A stretch of 64,000 nucleotides of DNA from positions 372,001-436,000 of the forward strand of contig CALSME010000002.1 of the NCBI GenBank assembly GCA_943787375.1. The letters are read 5' to 3'. The notes under the pieces were generated by a model. The model saw nothing but the letters and a program-made list of their open reading frames with translations, did not search any database and was not told where the DNA came from. The position numbers were made by a program, and so were the translations under genes. The stretch comes from an uncultured Polaribacter sp. (GTDB lineage Bacteria; Bacteroidota; Bacteroidia; Flavobacteriales; Flavobacteriaceae). How positions within the stretch are numbered: the first letter of the stretch is position 1; the number at the start of each line of letters is the position of its first letter. Below, one piece after another: positions 8,242 through 16,256 of the stretch.

Positions 8242-8261
8242 ACGAAAATAGAAAAATAGAT

Positions 8262-9005
8262 ATGGGAAGTTTTTCAAAATGGTTAGGAGCCGGCTTAGGT
8301 TTTACTTTAGGAGGACCAATAGGGGCTGCAGTTGGTTTTGCTTTAGGAAGTTTTGTGGATGGTTTTAGTGCAGAAGACCTTCATAAAGAACAACATTTAT
8401 ACCGACAAGGCAGGCGTGTGAATACGCATCCTGGTGATTTTGAAATTAGTCTGTTGGTATTGGCATCCATCATTATAAAAGCAGATGGAAAAGTAGATCC
8501 AAAAGAACTTGACTTTGTGAGGGCTCAGTTCGTTGGAATGTATGGTAAAGAGAAAGCGAATAATGCCTTTCTGTTGTTTAAAGGAGTTATAAAAAAGCAA
8601 GTTTCGGCACGGCAAGTTTGTATACAAATTAGACAACATATGCCCCATGCTTCTCGCTTACAATTACTTCATTTTTTATTTGGTATTGCAAAAGCTGACG
8701 GTCAGGTAGCGGAGGTTGAAGTAGCCGAGATTAAAAAAATTGCAAACTATCTGTACATCAATCCTTCCGATTTTGAATCGATTAAAGCAATGTTTTACAA
8801 TGCTTTGGAAAACAATTATAAAATTTTAGAGATTTCAAAATCTGCTACCAATGATGAAGTAAAAAAAGCTTACCGTAGAATGGCCAAAAAATACCATCCA
8901 GATAAAGTACAGGATTTAGGAGCTGCCCACTTAAAAGGCGCCAAAGAAAAGTTTCAAAGCATCCAGTCTGCTTACGAGCAAATAAAAGCATCGCGCGGAT
9001 TTTAG
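8262..9005 (+). CDS. DjlA-like co-chaperone (TerB + C-terminal J-domain)
   Basis: A 247-residue protein in three parts. Residues 5-35 are a glycine-rich hydrophobic segment (LGAGLGFTLGGPIGAAVGFALG), a probable membrane-associating helix with glycine-zipper spacing. Residues about 55-175 form a TerB-like helical domain with two acidic IKADGKVD / AKADGQVAEVE repeats. The C-terminus is a J-domain with the HPD tripeptide (KKYHPDKV) that stimulates DnaK-type ATPases. The order TerB then J is that of DjlA, a membrane-anchored co-chaperone. Promoter and start are well defined. Its client is unknown. Confidence 0.88.
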   Translation: MGSFSKWLGAGLGFTLGGPIGAAVGFALGSFVDGFSAEDLHKEQHLYRQGRRVNTHPGDFEISLLVLASIIIKADGKVDPKELDFVRAQFVGMYGKEKANNAFLLFKGVIKKQVSARQVCIQIRQHMPHASRLQLLHFLFGIAKADGQVAEVEVAEIKKIANYLYINPSDFESIKAMFYNALENNYKILEISKSATNDEVKKAYRRMAKKYHPDKVQDLGAAHLKGAKEKFQSIQSAYEQIKASRGF

Positions 9006-9087
9006 GTCTGCCCTAAGTTCCTAAAATGAAATTTTGTGATTTTGTAACTTCCTTACCCACAAACTCATAAAATTACAAGAAAATCCT

Positions 9088-9095
9088 TAATTTCG
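9088..9095 (+). promoter_or_regulatory. Probable -7 element for ileS
   Basis: TAATTTCG, one base from the TAnnTTTG consensus, 25 bases before the ileS ATG and inside a purine-rich leader. No convincing -33 TTG was found. Confidence 0.35.
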
Positions 9096-9119
9096 CATTC
9101 TTATAAGAAAAGAAAGAAA

Positions 9120-12100
9120 ATGAGCGCGAAATTCCCTGAATATAAAGGACTTGACTTACCAAACGTAGCAGAAGAAATGCTGAGTTATTGGGAAGAAAAT
9201 AACATCTTCGAAAAAAGTGTTACTACTAGAGAGGGCAAAGAACCCTTCGTTTTTTTTGAAGGCCCACCTTCTGCAAACGGATTGCCAGGGGTTCACCACG
9301 TTTTAGCGCGTGCGATTAAAGATATTTTTCCTCGTTATAAAACCATGAAAGGATTTCAAGTGAAGCGAAAAGCGGGCTGGGATACGCATGGATTGCCGAT
9401 TGAATTGGGAGTAGAAAAAGAACTTGGAATTACCAAAGAAGATATTGGAACGAAAATTTCCGTAGAAGACTACAATGCTGCCTGTAGAAAAGCAGTCATG
9501 CGATATACGCATATCTGGAACGATTTGACCCAGAAAATGGGCTATTGGGTAGATATGGAAGATCCATATGTTACCTACGAACCAAAATACATGGAGTCTG
9601 TTTGGTGGTTGTTGAAAGAAATTTACAACAAGAAATTAATCTATAAAGGGTATACCATTCAGCCCTATTCTCCAAAGGCTGGAACCGGTTTAAGCTCACA
9701 CGAACTCAATCAACCAGGAACCTATCAAGATGTAACAGACACCACTATTGTTGCACAATTTAAAACCATCGAAAACACTCTTCCCGAATTTTTACAAAAT
9801 CAAGGAGCGGTTTATTTCCTTGCTTGGACAACTACACCTTGGACATTGCCAAGTAATACCGCCTTAACAGTGGGGCCAAAAATTGAATATGTTTTAGTAG
9901 ATACATTCAATCAATATACCTTTGAACCAACCAAAGTGGTGTTGGCAAAAAAATTAATTGAGAAGCAATTTGGCGGGAAAAATAATTTTGAAGTCACAAC
10001 TTCGGAAGCATTATCGAGGTATAACTCTGGAGATAAAAAGATTCCTTATTACGTAGTAAAAGAATTTGTAGGGAAAGATTTAGTGGATATCAAGTATGAA
10101 CAAATCTTAGATTACGGTTGTGAATTTGAAAACAAACAAGACGCTTTTAGAGTGATTGCTGGAGATTTTGTAACTACAGAAGATGGAACAGGAATTGTAC
10201 ATACAGCGCCCACCTTTGGAGCAGATGATGCTTTGGTCGCAAAACAAGCTGTTCCTGAAATTCCACCCTTATTAGTGAAAGACACCAACGATAATTTAGT
10301 GCCATTAGTAGATTTGCAAGGAAGGTTTAGGCCCGAAGTTACCGAATTTGCTGGAAAATATGTAAAAAACGCGTATTATCCAGAAGGAGAAGCGCCAGAA
10401 AAATCGATAGATGTAGAGTTGGCCATTAAATTAAAAACAGAAAACAAAGCCTTTAAGGTTGAAAAATACAAGCACAGTTATCCAAATTGCTGGAGGACCG
10501 ACAAGCCTATTTTGTATTACCCATTAGATTCTTGGTTTATTAAAGTAACGGATGTAAAAGACAGAATGCATTCTTTAAACAAAACCATTAATTGGAAACC
10601 AGCATCTACTGGAACCGGTCGTTTTGGAAATTGGTTGGCAAACGCAAACGATTGGAACTTATCGCGTTCACGTTATTGGGGGATCCCCTTGCCAATCTGG
10701 AGAACAGAAGATGGTAAAGAAGAAATTTGTATTGGTTCTGTCAAAGAATTAAAAGAAGAAATGTTACGTGCCGTAGCTGCAGGTATCATGAGCGAAGATA
10801 TTTTTTCAAGCTTTGAGGTTGGAAACATGTCTGAAGAAAACTATGCAAAGATCGATTTACATAAAAACATTGTGGATGAAATTGTCTTGGTTTCGCCATC
10901 AGGTCAACCGATGCATCGTGAAAGCGATTTGATTGATGTTTGGTTTGATTCTGGATCCATGCCCTATGCACAATGGCATTATCCGTTTGAAAACAAACAA
11001 AAAATTGATGGGAACCAATCGTTTCCAGCAGATTTTATTGCAGAAGGAGTCGATCAAACAAGAGGTTGGTTTTATACATTGCATGCAATTGCAACCATGG
11101 TTTTTGATTCTGTTGCCTATAAAAATGTGGTTTCTAATGGATTGGTATTAGATAAGAACGGACACAAAATGTCGAAACGTTTAGGGAACGCCACAGATCC
11201 GTTTACAACATTAGCTACCTATGGCGCAGATGCAACACGGTGGTATATGATTGCCAATGCAAACCCTTGGGACAATTTAAAATTTGATTTGGAAGGCATT
11301 GAAGAGGTAAAAAGAAAATTCTTCGGAACGCTTTACAACACCTATTCATTCTTTACTTTATACACAAATATTGATGGTTTTTCTTATACTGAAGAAGATA
11401 TTGCTTTGGAAGAAAGACCAGAAATAGACCGCTGGATTTTATCAGAATTACACACTTTAATTGCTAAAGTAGATAAATTTTACGAAGCATACGAACCGAC
11501 AAGAGCTGCAAGAGCGATTTCAGATTTTACACAAGATCATTTAAGTAATTGGTATGTGCGTTTAAGTAGAAGGCGTTTTTGGAAAGGAGATTATCAAACA
11601 GATAAGATTTCTGCATACCAAACCTTGTACACCTGTATGGTAACTATTGCGAAACTAAGTGCACCGATTGCTCCGTTTTTTATGGACAAATTATATCAAG
11701 ATTTAAATACGGTTACAGGGAAAGAAACGTCAGAAAGTATTCATTTGGCAGATTTTCCGAAATCGGATGCACGTTTTGTTGATGCTTCTTTAGAACGAAA
11801 GATGGAAAATGCACAAATCATCTCTTCTTTAGTCCTTTCTTTAAGAGCAAAAGAGAAGATTAAAGTACGTCAGCCTTTACAGAAAATTATGATTCCTGTT
11901 GAGAACGATCAGCAAAAAGAAGAAATTTTAGCTGTTTCAAATTTAATAAAGCACGAGGTTAATATCAAAGAAGTTCAAATTTTAGAAGACGCTTCCGATA
12001 TTTTAATCAAACAAATTAAACCAAATTTCAAAGCATTAGGTCCAAAGTTTGGAAAAGAAATGCGTTTTATTGCTGCTGAGATTCAGCAATTTACGAAAGA

Positions 12101-12527
12101 AGATATTAGTAAAATTGAAAAATCTGGTAATATTTCTTTAGAAATTAATGGAAAAGAGATAACTTTAGAGCGCGAAGATGTAGAAATATCCTCAAAAGAT
12201 ATTGAAGGTTGGCTTGTTGCAAATGAAGGTGGATTAACGGTTGCTTTAGATGTTACTATTACAGAAGAACTCCGTAAGGAAGGTGTTGCCAGAGAATTGG
12301 TTAATAGAATACAAAATGCACGTAAAGACACAGGCTTAGAAGTAACAGACAAGATTAGATTAACCGTGTTGAATTTTGAAAACTTGCAACATGCTATCCA
12401 AGAGAATAAAGCATACATTATGAGCGAAACATTAACGCAAGAATTGGTTTTTGTAGACGCATTAGACGCGGGAACAGAGATTGCGTTTGATGCCATTATA
12501 AGTAAAATATTAATCGAAAAAATGTAA
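9120..12527 (+). CDS. ileS: Isoleucyl-tRNA synthetase, eukaryote-like type 2
   Basis: Class I synthetase of 1135 residues that charges tRNA-Ile. The HIGH-type signature reads GVHH (57-60) inside PPSANGLPGVHHV, and the KMSKS loop reads KMSKR at 683-687. The editing domain is present (TTTPWTLPSNTA, and GTGIVHTAPTFG). The length, the GVHH variant and the long C-terminal region with an extra helical and a DUF5915-like domain (about 1000-1130) point to the IleRS2 class shared by eukaryotes and Bacteroidota, a class known for low sensitivity to mupirocin. It is followed after 3 bases by the DksA-like gene, so the two are probably cotranscribed. Confidence 0.97.
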   Translation: MSAKFPEYKGLDLPNVAEEMLSYWEENNIFEKSVTTREGKEPFVFFEGPPSANGLPGVHHVLARAIKDIFPRYKTMKGFQVKRKAGWDTHGLPIELGVEKELGITKEDIGTKISVEDYNAACRKAVMRYTHIWNDLTQKMGYWVDMEDPYVTYEPKYMESVWWLLKEIYNKKLIYKGYTIQPYSPKAGTGLSSHELNQPGTYQDVTDTTIVAQFKTIENTLPEFLQNQGAVYFLAWTTTPWTLPSNTALTVGPKIEYVLVDTFNQYTFEPTKVVLAKKLIEKQFGGKNNFEVTTSEALSRYNSGDKKIPYYVVKEFVGKDLVDIKYEQILDYGCEFENKQDAFRVIAGDFVTTEDGTGIVHTAPTFGADDALVAKQAVPEIPPLLVKDTNDNLVPLVDLQGRFRPEVTEFAGKYVKNAYYPEGEAPEKSIDVELAIKLKTENKAFKVEKYKHSYPNCWRTDKPILYYPLDSWFIKVTDVKDRMHSLNKTINWKPASTGTGRFGNWLANANDWNLSRSRYWGIPLPIWRTEDGKEEICIGSVKELKEEMLRAVAAGIMSEDIFSSFEVGNMSEENYAKIDLHKNIVDEIVLVSPSGQPMHRESDLIDVWFDSGSMPYAQWHYPFENKQKIDGNQSFPADFIAEGVDQTRGWFYTLHAIATMVFDSVAYKNVVSNGLVLDKNGHKMSKRLGNATDPFTTLATYGADATRWYMIANANPWDNLKFDLEGIEEVKRKFFGTLYNTYSFFTLYTNIDGFSYTEEDIALEERPEIDRWILSELHTLIAKVDKFYEAYEPTRAARAISDFTQDHLSNWYVRLSRRRFWKGDYQTDKISAYQTLYTCMVTIAKLSAPIAPFFMDKLYQDLNTVTGKETSESIHLADFPKSDARFVDASLERKMENAQIISSLVLSLRAKEKIKVRQPLQKIMIPVENDQQKEEILAVSNLIKHEVNIKEVQILEDASDILIKQIKPNFKALGPKFGKEMRFIAAEIQQFTKEDISKIEKSGNISLEINGKEITLEREDVEISSKDIEGWLVANEGGLTVALDVTITEELRKEGVARELVNRIQNARKDTGLEVTDKIRLTVLNFENLQHAIQENKAYIMSETLTQELVFVDALDAGTEIAFDAIISKILIEKM

Positions 12528-12530
12528 CAG

Positions 12531-12908
12531 ATGTCAGAGATTAAAGTAGGATATTCAGATGAAGATTTACAAGAGTTTAAAGCACTTATTCTTAAGAAAA
12601 TAGAACGTGCAGAATCGGATTTAGCGTTATTGCAGAGTTCATACAAGAACGATGCAAACAATGGCACCGATGACACTTCGCCCTCTTTTAAGTCTTTTGA
12701 TGACGGTTCTGAAGTAATGAGTCAAGAAGCAAATGTTCAATTGGCAATTCGTCAAGAAAAGTTTATTCGTGATTTAAAAAATGCGTTGTTACGAATCGAA
12801 AACAAAACCTATGGTATTTGTAGAGTTACTCGTAAGTTAATTCAAAAACAACGCCTACTTTTGGTGCCCCATGCCACCTTAAGTATTGAAGCAAAACGCA
12901 AGCAATAA
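12531..12908 (+). CDS. DksA/TraR-family regulator, zinc site degenerate
   Basis: A 125-residue protein with an N-terminal coiled-coil hairpin (about 10-90) and the C-terminal DksA/TraR finger (YGICRVTRKLIQKQRLLLVPHATLSIEAK). The family binds the RNA polymerase secondary channel and tunes initiation, usually with ppGpp. Here only one of the four zinc cysteines remains (in GIC), as in many Bacteroidota relatives, so the finger must fold without zinc. The conserved TGKLI reads TRKLI, a Gly to Arg change I would not expect. It is placed 3 bases after ileS and ends in a strong terminator. Confidence 0.88.
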   Translation: MSEIKVGYSDEDLQEFKALILKKIERAESDLALLQSSYKNDANNGTDDTSPSFKSFDDGSEVMSQEANVQLAIRQEKFIRDLKNALLRIENKTYGICRVTRKLIQKQRLLLVPHATLSIEAKRKQ

Positions 12909-12914
12909 CTCTAT

Positions 12915-12944
12915 AAAAGCTTCCAAAATTTGGAAGCTTTTTTT
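12915..12944 (+). terminator. Rho-independent terminator after the DksA-like gene
   Basis: AAAAGCTTCC (12915-12924) pairs with GGAAGCTTTT (12932-12941) around an AAAATTT loop and runs into more T. It ends the ileS-dksA-like unit. Confidence 0.85.
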
Positions 12945-13017
12945 AAATATATTTTTCGATTACTGAGGAAAAAAGAGGCATAATAACAAAAGACAATCCC
13001 ATAGAATTTTTGTGTTC

Positions 13018-13671
13018 ATGAAAAAAAGTGCTGTATTTTTCTTCTTGCTATTCCTTTCGCACATAATCGGTGCACAAAAAAAAGTAATCAAAAAAGTACA
13101 AATCACTGCAGCTCGAGTAGAAATATCTACGATGGGTTTAGATGATTTTGTATTGGAAAATTCGAACTCCGAGTTTTTGGAGATTTACTTATTTGCAGAA
13201 AACCCCAGCAATCAACATATTGTCTATAAAGTATCTGATGATACTGCAAAAATTGAATTTCGCATCCCAGCAATGGCAACAGAGGACCTTGTTTTTAGGA
13301 AATTTATTACGAAAAGATTGCAAAGAGCGAGCGCAATTATTAAAATCCCGAAGAACAAAGCAGTCATTATCTTTGGAGAAGAAATTAATATTGCTGCTAA
13401 AAGTTATGGTGGTCCGATGGATATTTATATAGAAAAAGGACTTATAAAACTAGATACAATTCAAAAGAAAACAAAGGTAAAATTTTACGAAGGCAGTGTT
13501 TTCGCAACCTTAAAAGCACCGAATATCGATGTGGCATCAACGCGTGGAACCATTGCTGTTGATCAAGAAATTCAACAAGAAAATTTTTATAAAAAAACAA
13601 AAAACACGTCTCAAAATTTTACAATAAGAACTACAAAAGGGAATATTTTCTTAACGACTCTTAAACCATAA
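13018..13671 (+). CDS. Secreted DUF4097-like protein, unknown role
   Basis: A 217-residue exported protein. The ATG at 13018 starts a clear signal peptide (MKKSAVFFFLLFLSHIIGAQ) with cleavage expected after GA; the frame opens two codons earlier at a GTG. The mature part is rich in beta strands with repeated IxIxxKxGxIxL-like turns (for example SYGGPMDIYIEKG, APNIDVASTRGTIAVD, FTIRTTKGNIFLTT), the pattern of beta-helical DUF4097-type adhesin-like proteins. There is no sorting domain at the C-terminus. It sits between the DksA terminator and lspA. Function unknown; the family call is by pattern only. Confidence 0.65.
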   Translation: MKKSAVFFFLLFLSHIIGAQKKVIKKVQITAARVEISTMGLDDFVLENSNSEFLEIYLFAENPSNQHIVYKVSDDTAKIEFRIPAMATEDLVFRKFITKRLQRASAIIKIPKNKAVIIFGEEINIAAKSYGGPMDIYIEKGLIKLDTIQKKTKVKFYEGSVFATLKAPNIDVASTRGTIAVDQEIQQENFYKKTKNTSQNFTIRTTKGNIFLTTLKP

Positions 13672-13680
13672 TAATATTCT

Positions 13681-13688
13681 TATTTTTG
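13681..13688 (+). promoter_or_regulatory. -7 element for lspA
   Basis: TATTTTTG matches TAnnTTTG exactly. It overlaps a GTG at 13688 that could be mistaken for the lspA start, which argues for the ATG at 13709 and a leader of about 17 bases. No -33 TTG at normal spacing. Confidence 0.45.
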
Positions 13689-13708
13689 TGCATATAAAAC
13701 TCAATAAA

Positions 13709-14329
13709 ATGTCAAAAAAGACCCTGGCAATTCTTACCATTCTAATTGCGATTACTTTAGATCAAATTTTGAAAGTATATATAAAAACACATTATGCTCT
13801 TAATGATGGTTTTGAAGTTTTTAGTTGGTTTAAAATTCATTTTGTTGAAAATAATGGAATGGCAATGGGCTGGGAATTTGGAGGAAAATCGGGCAAATTA
13901 TTTCTCACCTTATTTCGATTAGTCGCTGTTTCTGCGATTATTTATTGGTTGGTACAACACATTAAAAGAGCAACCCACAATGCGGTGATTTTTGCGATTG
14001 CTTTAATTTTTTCTGGTGCAGTAGGGAATATTATAGACTCTGTTTTTTATGGTGTTATTTTTAACTCTTCTGCTCACCGAGTTGCAACCCTTTTTCCTGA
14101 GGAGCCCTACGGAGAGTTGTTTTATGGAAAAGTTGTAGATATGTTTTATTTTCCTTTTATAGAAAACGCGACTTTACCAGAATGGATTCCCTTTGTAGGC
14201 GGCGATAACTTTACTTTTTTCCAATATATTTTTAATCCAGCGGATGCGTTTATTAGTATTGGTGTCGTCCTCCTATTTCTCTACAGTAAAAAGGCGTTTC
14301 CAAAAGAAGAGACTATAATGCCGGAATAA
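13709..14329 (+). CDS. lspA: Lipoprotein signal peptidase (signal peptidase II)
   Basis: Integral membrane aspartyl protease that cuts prolipoproteins before the lipidated cysteine. It has 206 residues and four predicted membrane helices. The catalytic aspartates are Asp110 in GNIIDS and Asp179 in FNPADAFI, and the conserved ENNGMAMG block is at 47-54. It carries the long periplasmic loop (about 118-172) typical of Bacteroidota LspA, longer than in E. coli. The start was moved to 13709 because the upstream GTG lies inside the -7 element. Lipoproteins in this window that would be substrates include GldH and the DUF4837 protein. Confidence 0.95.
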   Translation: MSKKTLAILTILIAITLDQILKVYIKTHYALNDGFEVFSWFKIHFVENNGMAMGWEFGGKSGKLFLTLFRLVAVSAIIYWLVQHIKRATHNAVIFAIALIFSGAVGNIIDSVFYGVIFNSSAHRVATLFPEEPYGELFYGKVVDMFYFPFIENATLPEWIPFVGGDNFTFFQYIFNPADAFISIGVVLLFLYSKKAFPKEETIMPE

Positions 14330-14330
14330 T

Positions 14331-14420
14331 ATGGGAACTAAATTAAGTTGTAAAGAGGCGTATTTGATCGAAGGGACCAGCGCTAATTTTAACATTTTAG
14401 ATGCCAATATTTTCAGATAG
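14331..14420 (+). other. 29-codon open frame between lspA and uvrC
   Basis: An ATG one base after the lspA stop opens a 29-codon frame beginning MGTKLSCKEAYLI and ending IFR-stop, just before the uvrC promoter. It could be a translated microprotein, a remnant of a lost gene, or chance. Codon use is plausible but the length is too short to decide. Confidence 0.2.
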
Positions 14421-14426
14421 ATCCTG

Positions 14427-14455
14427 TTGCTACTGTATTAAAATGTGTATTTTCG
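14427..14455 (+). promoter_or_regulatory. Promoter of uvrC, predicted leaderless
   Basis: TTG at 14427-14429, an 18-base spacer and TATTTTCG at 14448-14455 (one mismatch to TAnnTTTG). With the usual distance the transcript would begin at or within a base of the uvrC ATG at 14460, so the mRNA would have no leader. Confidence 0.55.
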
Positions 14456-14459
14456 TTAG

Positions 14460-16256
14460 ATGGCAGCATCATTAGAACTTCAATTAAAAACCTTGCCAGA
14501 CTCTCCTGGGGTATATCAGTATTATGATAAAAATGAAGACGTTATTTATGTTGGAAAAGCCAAAAATTTAAAGAAAAGAGTTACTTCCTATTTTACTAAA
14601 AATCATGAAAATGCGAAAACACGCATTTTAGTGAAACAAATTGTAGACATCAAGCATATTGTTGTAGATACAGAAACAGATGCTCTTTTATTAGAAAACA
14701 ACCTCATTAAAAAATACAAACCCAAGTATAATATTTTATTGAAAGACGATAAAACCTACCCTTGGATTTGTATTAAGAAAGAACGTTTTCCAAGAGTTTT
14801 TATGACCCGTAGGTATATTAAAGACGGTTCGGAGTATTTTGGACCCTACACCAATATAAAAACGGTAAGAGTTTTGTTGGATTTAATTAAAGAATTGTAT
14901 TCCATTAGAACTTGTAGTTACGATTTAAGTCAACAAAAAATTAATGAAGGAAAATACAAAGTATGCTTAGAGTACCATTTAAAAAACTGTAAAGGCGGGT
15001 GTGAAGGTTTGCAAACCGAAATAAAATACCAAGAAGAAATTACTGCCATTCGGAATATTGTTAAAGGAAATTTTAAAGAAAGCCTCGATAAATTTAATCA
15101 GATGATGCTTGCTTTTTCTGAAAATATGGAGTTTGAAGAAGCACAAAAAATAAAAGAGAAAGTTAGTTTGTTGTCGAATTACCAAGCAAAATCTACCATC
15201 ATCAATCCGTCTATTAACAACGTTGATGTGTTTTCTATTATCTCGGATGAAACGCATGGATATGCAAATTTCTTTAAAATATCTAATGGTGCCATTATTC
15301 AATCTCATACAACAGAAATTAAAAAGAAATTAGACGAAACAGATAAGCAAATGTTGGAGCTGTTTATCGTTGAAATTAGACACCGATTCAATTCTCAAAC
15401 CAAAGAAATTTATGTGCCGTTTCAAGTAGATTTGGGAGAAGAATTGAAAGTGACCATTCCAAAACTAGGAGATAAAAAACGAATTATAGAGCTTTCCGAA
15501 AGGAATGCAAAATACTATCGACAAGAGCAGTTTAAGCAAATTAAAATTGTTGATCCGGAAAGGCATGTAAAAAGAATTATGGCGCAAATGAAAAAAGATT
15601 TGCGACTCTCACAAGAACCTCGACATATTGAGTGTTTTGACAACTCTAACATTCAAGGAACCCATCCAGTGGCAGCATGTGTAGTCTTTAGAGATGGTAA
15701 ACCAAGCAAGAAAGAATATCGACATTACAACATAAAAACGGTGCAAGGGCCAGACGATTTTGCTTCGATGGAGGAAGTCGTTTATAGACGCTATAAACGA
15801 TTGTTAGAAGAAGAAGCTTCTTTGCCGCAATTAATTATTGTCGATGGTGGGAAAGGACAATTATCATCGGGTTTAAAAGCTTTAGATGATTTAGGGTTAC
15901 GAGGAAAAATTGCGATTATTGGAATTGCAAAAAGGCTAGAAGAAATCTATTATCCTGGCGATCCGATACCCTTGTACCTAGACAAGAAATCAGAAACATT
16001 AAAAATTACGCAATACTTAAGAAACGAAGCGCACCGATTTGGGATTACATTTCATAGAAATAAACGAAGTAAGAGTGCTATTCAATCAGAATTAGAGCAA
16101 ATTCCAGCCATTGGCGCACAAACAATTACCAATCTATTGCGTAAATTTAAGTCGGCAAGAAGAGTAAAAGAAGCTTCTTTTGAAGCGCTAAAAACAGAAA
16201 TCGGGAATGCGAGAGCTTTAAAAGTATATCAATTTTATCATCCACTAAAAAAATGA
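14460..16256 (+). CDS. uvrC: Excinuclease ABC subunit C
   Basis: The nuclease of UvrABC nucleotide-excision repair, making both incisions around a UvrB-bound lesion. It has 598 residues with the full domain order: an N-terminal GIY-YIG nuclease (PGVYQYY, VIYVGKAKNLKKRV), a cysteine-containing region, a UVR motif near 200-235 (NMEFEEAQKIKEKVSLL), the RNase-H-like C-terminal nuclease (ECFDNSNIQGTHPVA, QLIIVDGGKGQL, SMEEVVYRRYKR) and helix-hairpin-helix at the end (IPAIGAQTITNLLRKFKS). The ATG at 14460 fits the family N-terminus. The stop overlaps the next start by 4 bases (ATGA), so the patatin gene is translationally linked. Confidence 0.96.
   Translation: MAASLELQLKTLPDSPGVYQYYDKNEDVIYVGKAKNLKKRVTSYFTKNHENAKTRILVKQIVDIKHIVVDTETDALLLENNLIKKYKPKYNILLKDDKTYPWICIKKERFPRVFMTRRYIKDGSEYFGPYTNIKTVRVLLDLIKELYSIRTCSYDLSQQKINEGKYKVCLEYHLKNCKGGCEGLQTEIKYQEEITAIRNIVKGNFKESLDKFNQMMLAFSENMEFEEAQKIKEKVSLLSNYQAKSTIINPSINNVDVFSIISDETHGYANFFKISNGAIIQSHTTEIKKKLDETDKQMLELFIVEIRHRFNSQTKEIYVPFQVDLGEELKVTIPKLGDKKRIIELSERNAKYYRQEQFKQIKIVDPERHVKRIMAQMKKDLRLSQEPRHIECFDNSNIQGTHPVAACVVFRDGKPSKKEYRHYNIKTVQGPDDFASMEEVVYRRYKRLLEEEASLPQLIIVDGGKGQLSSGLKALDDLGLRGKIAIIGIAKRLEEIYYPGDPIPLYLDKKSETLKITQYLRNEAHRFGITFHRNKRSKSAIQSELEQIPAIGAQTITNLLRKFKSARRVKEASFEALKTEIGNARALKVYQFYHPLKK

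Noticed and set aside
12083..12676. 197-residue open frame on the minus strand over the end of ileS and the DksA-like gene
   Set aside because: Serine-rich reading of the complement of two well-supported genes; no start signal or recognisable family.
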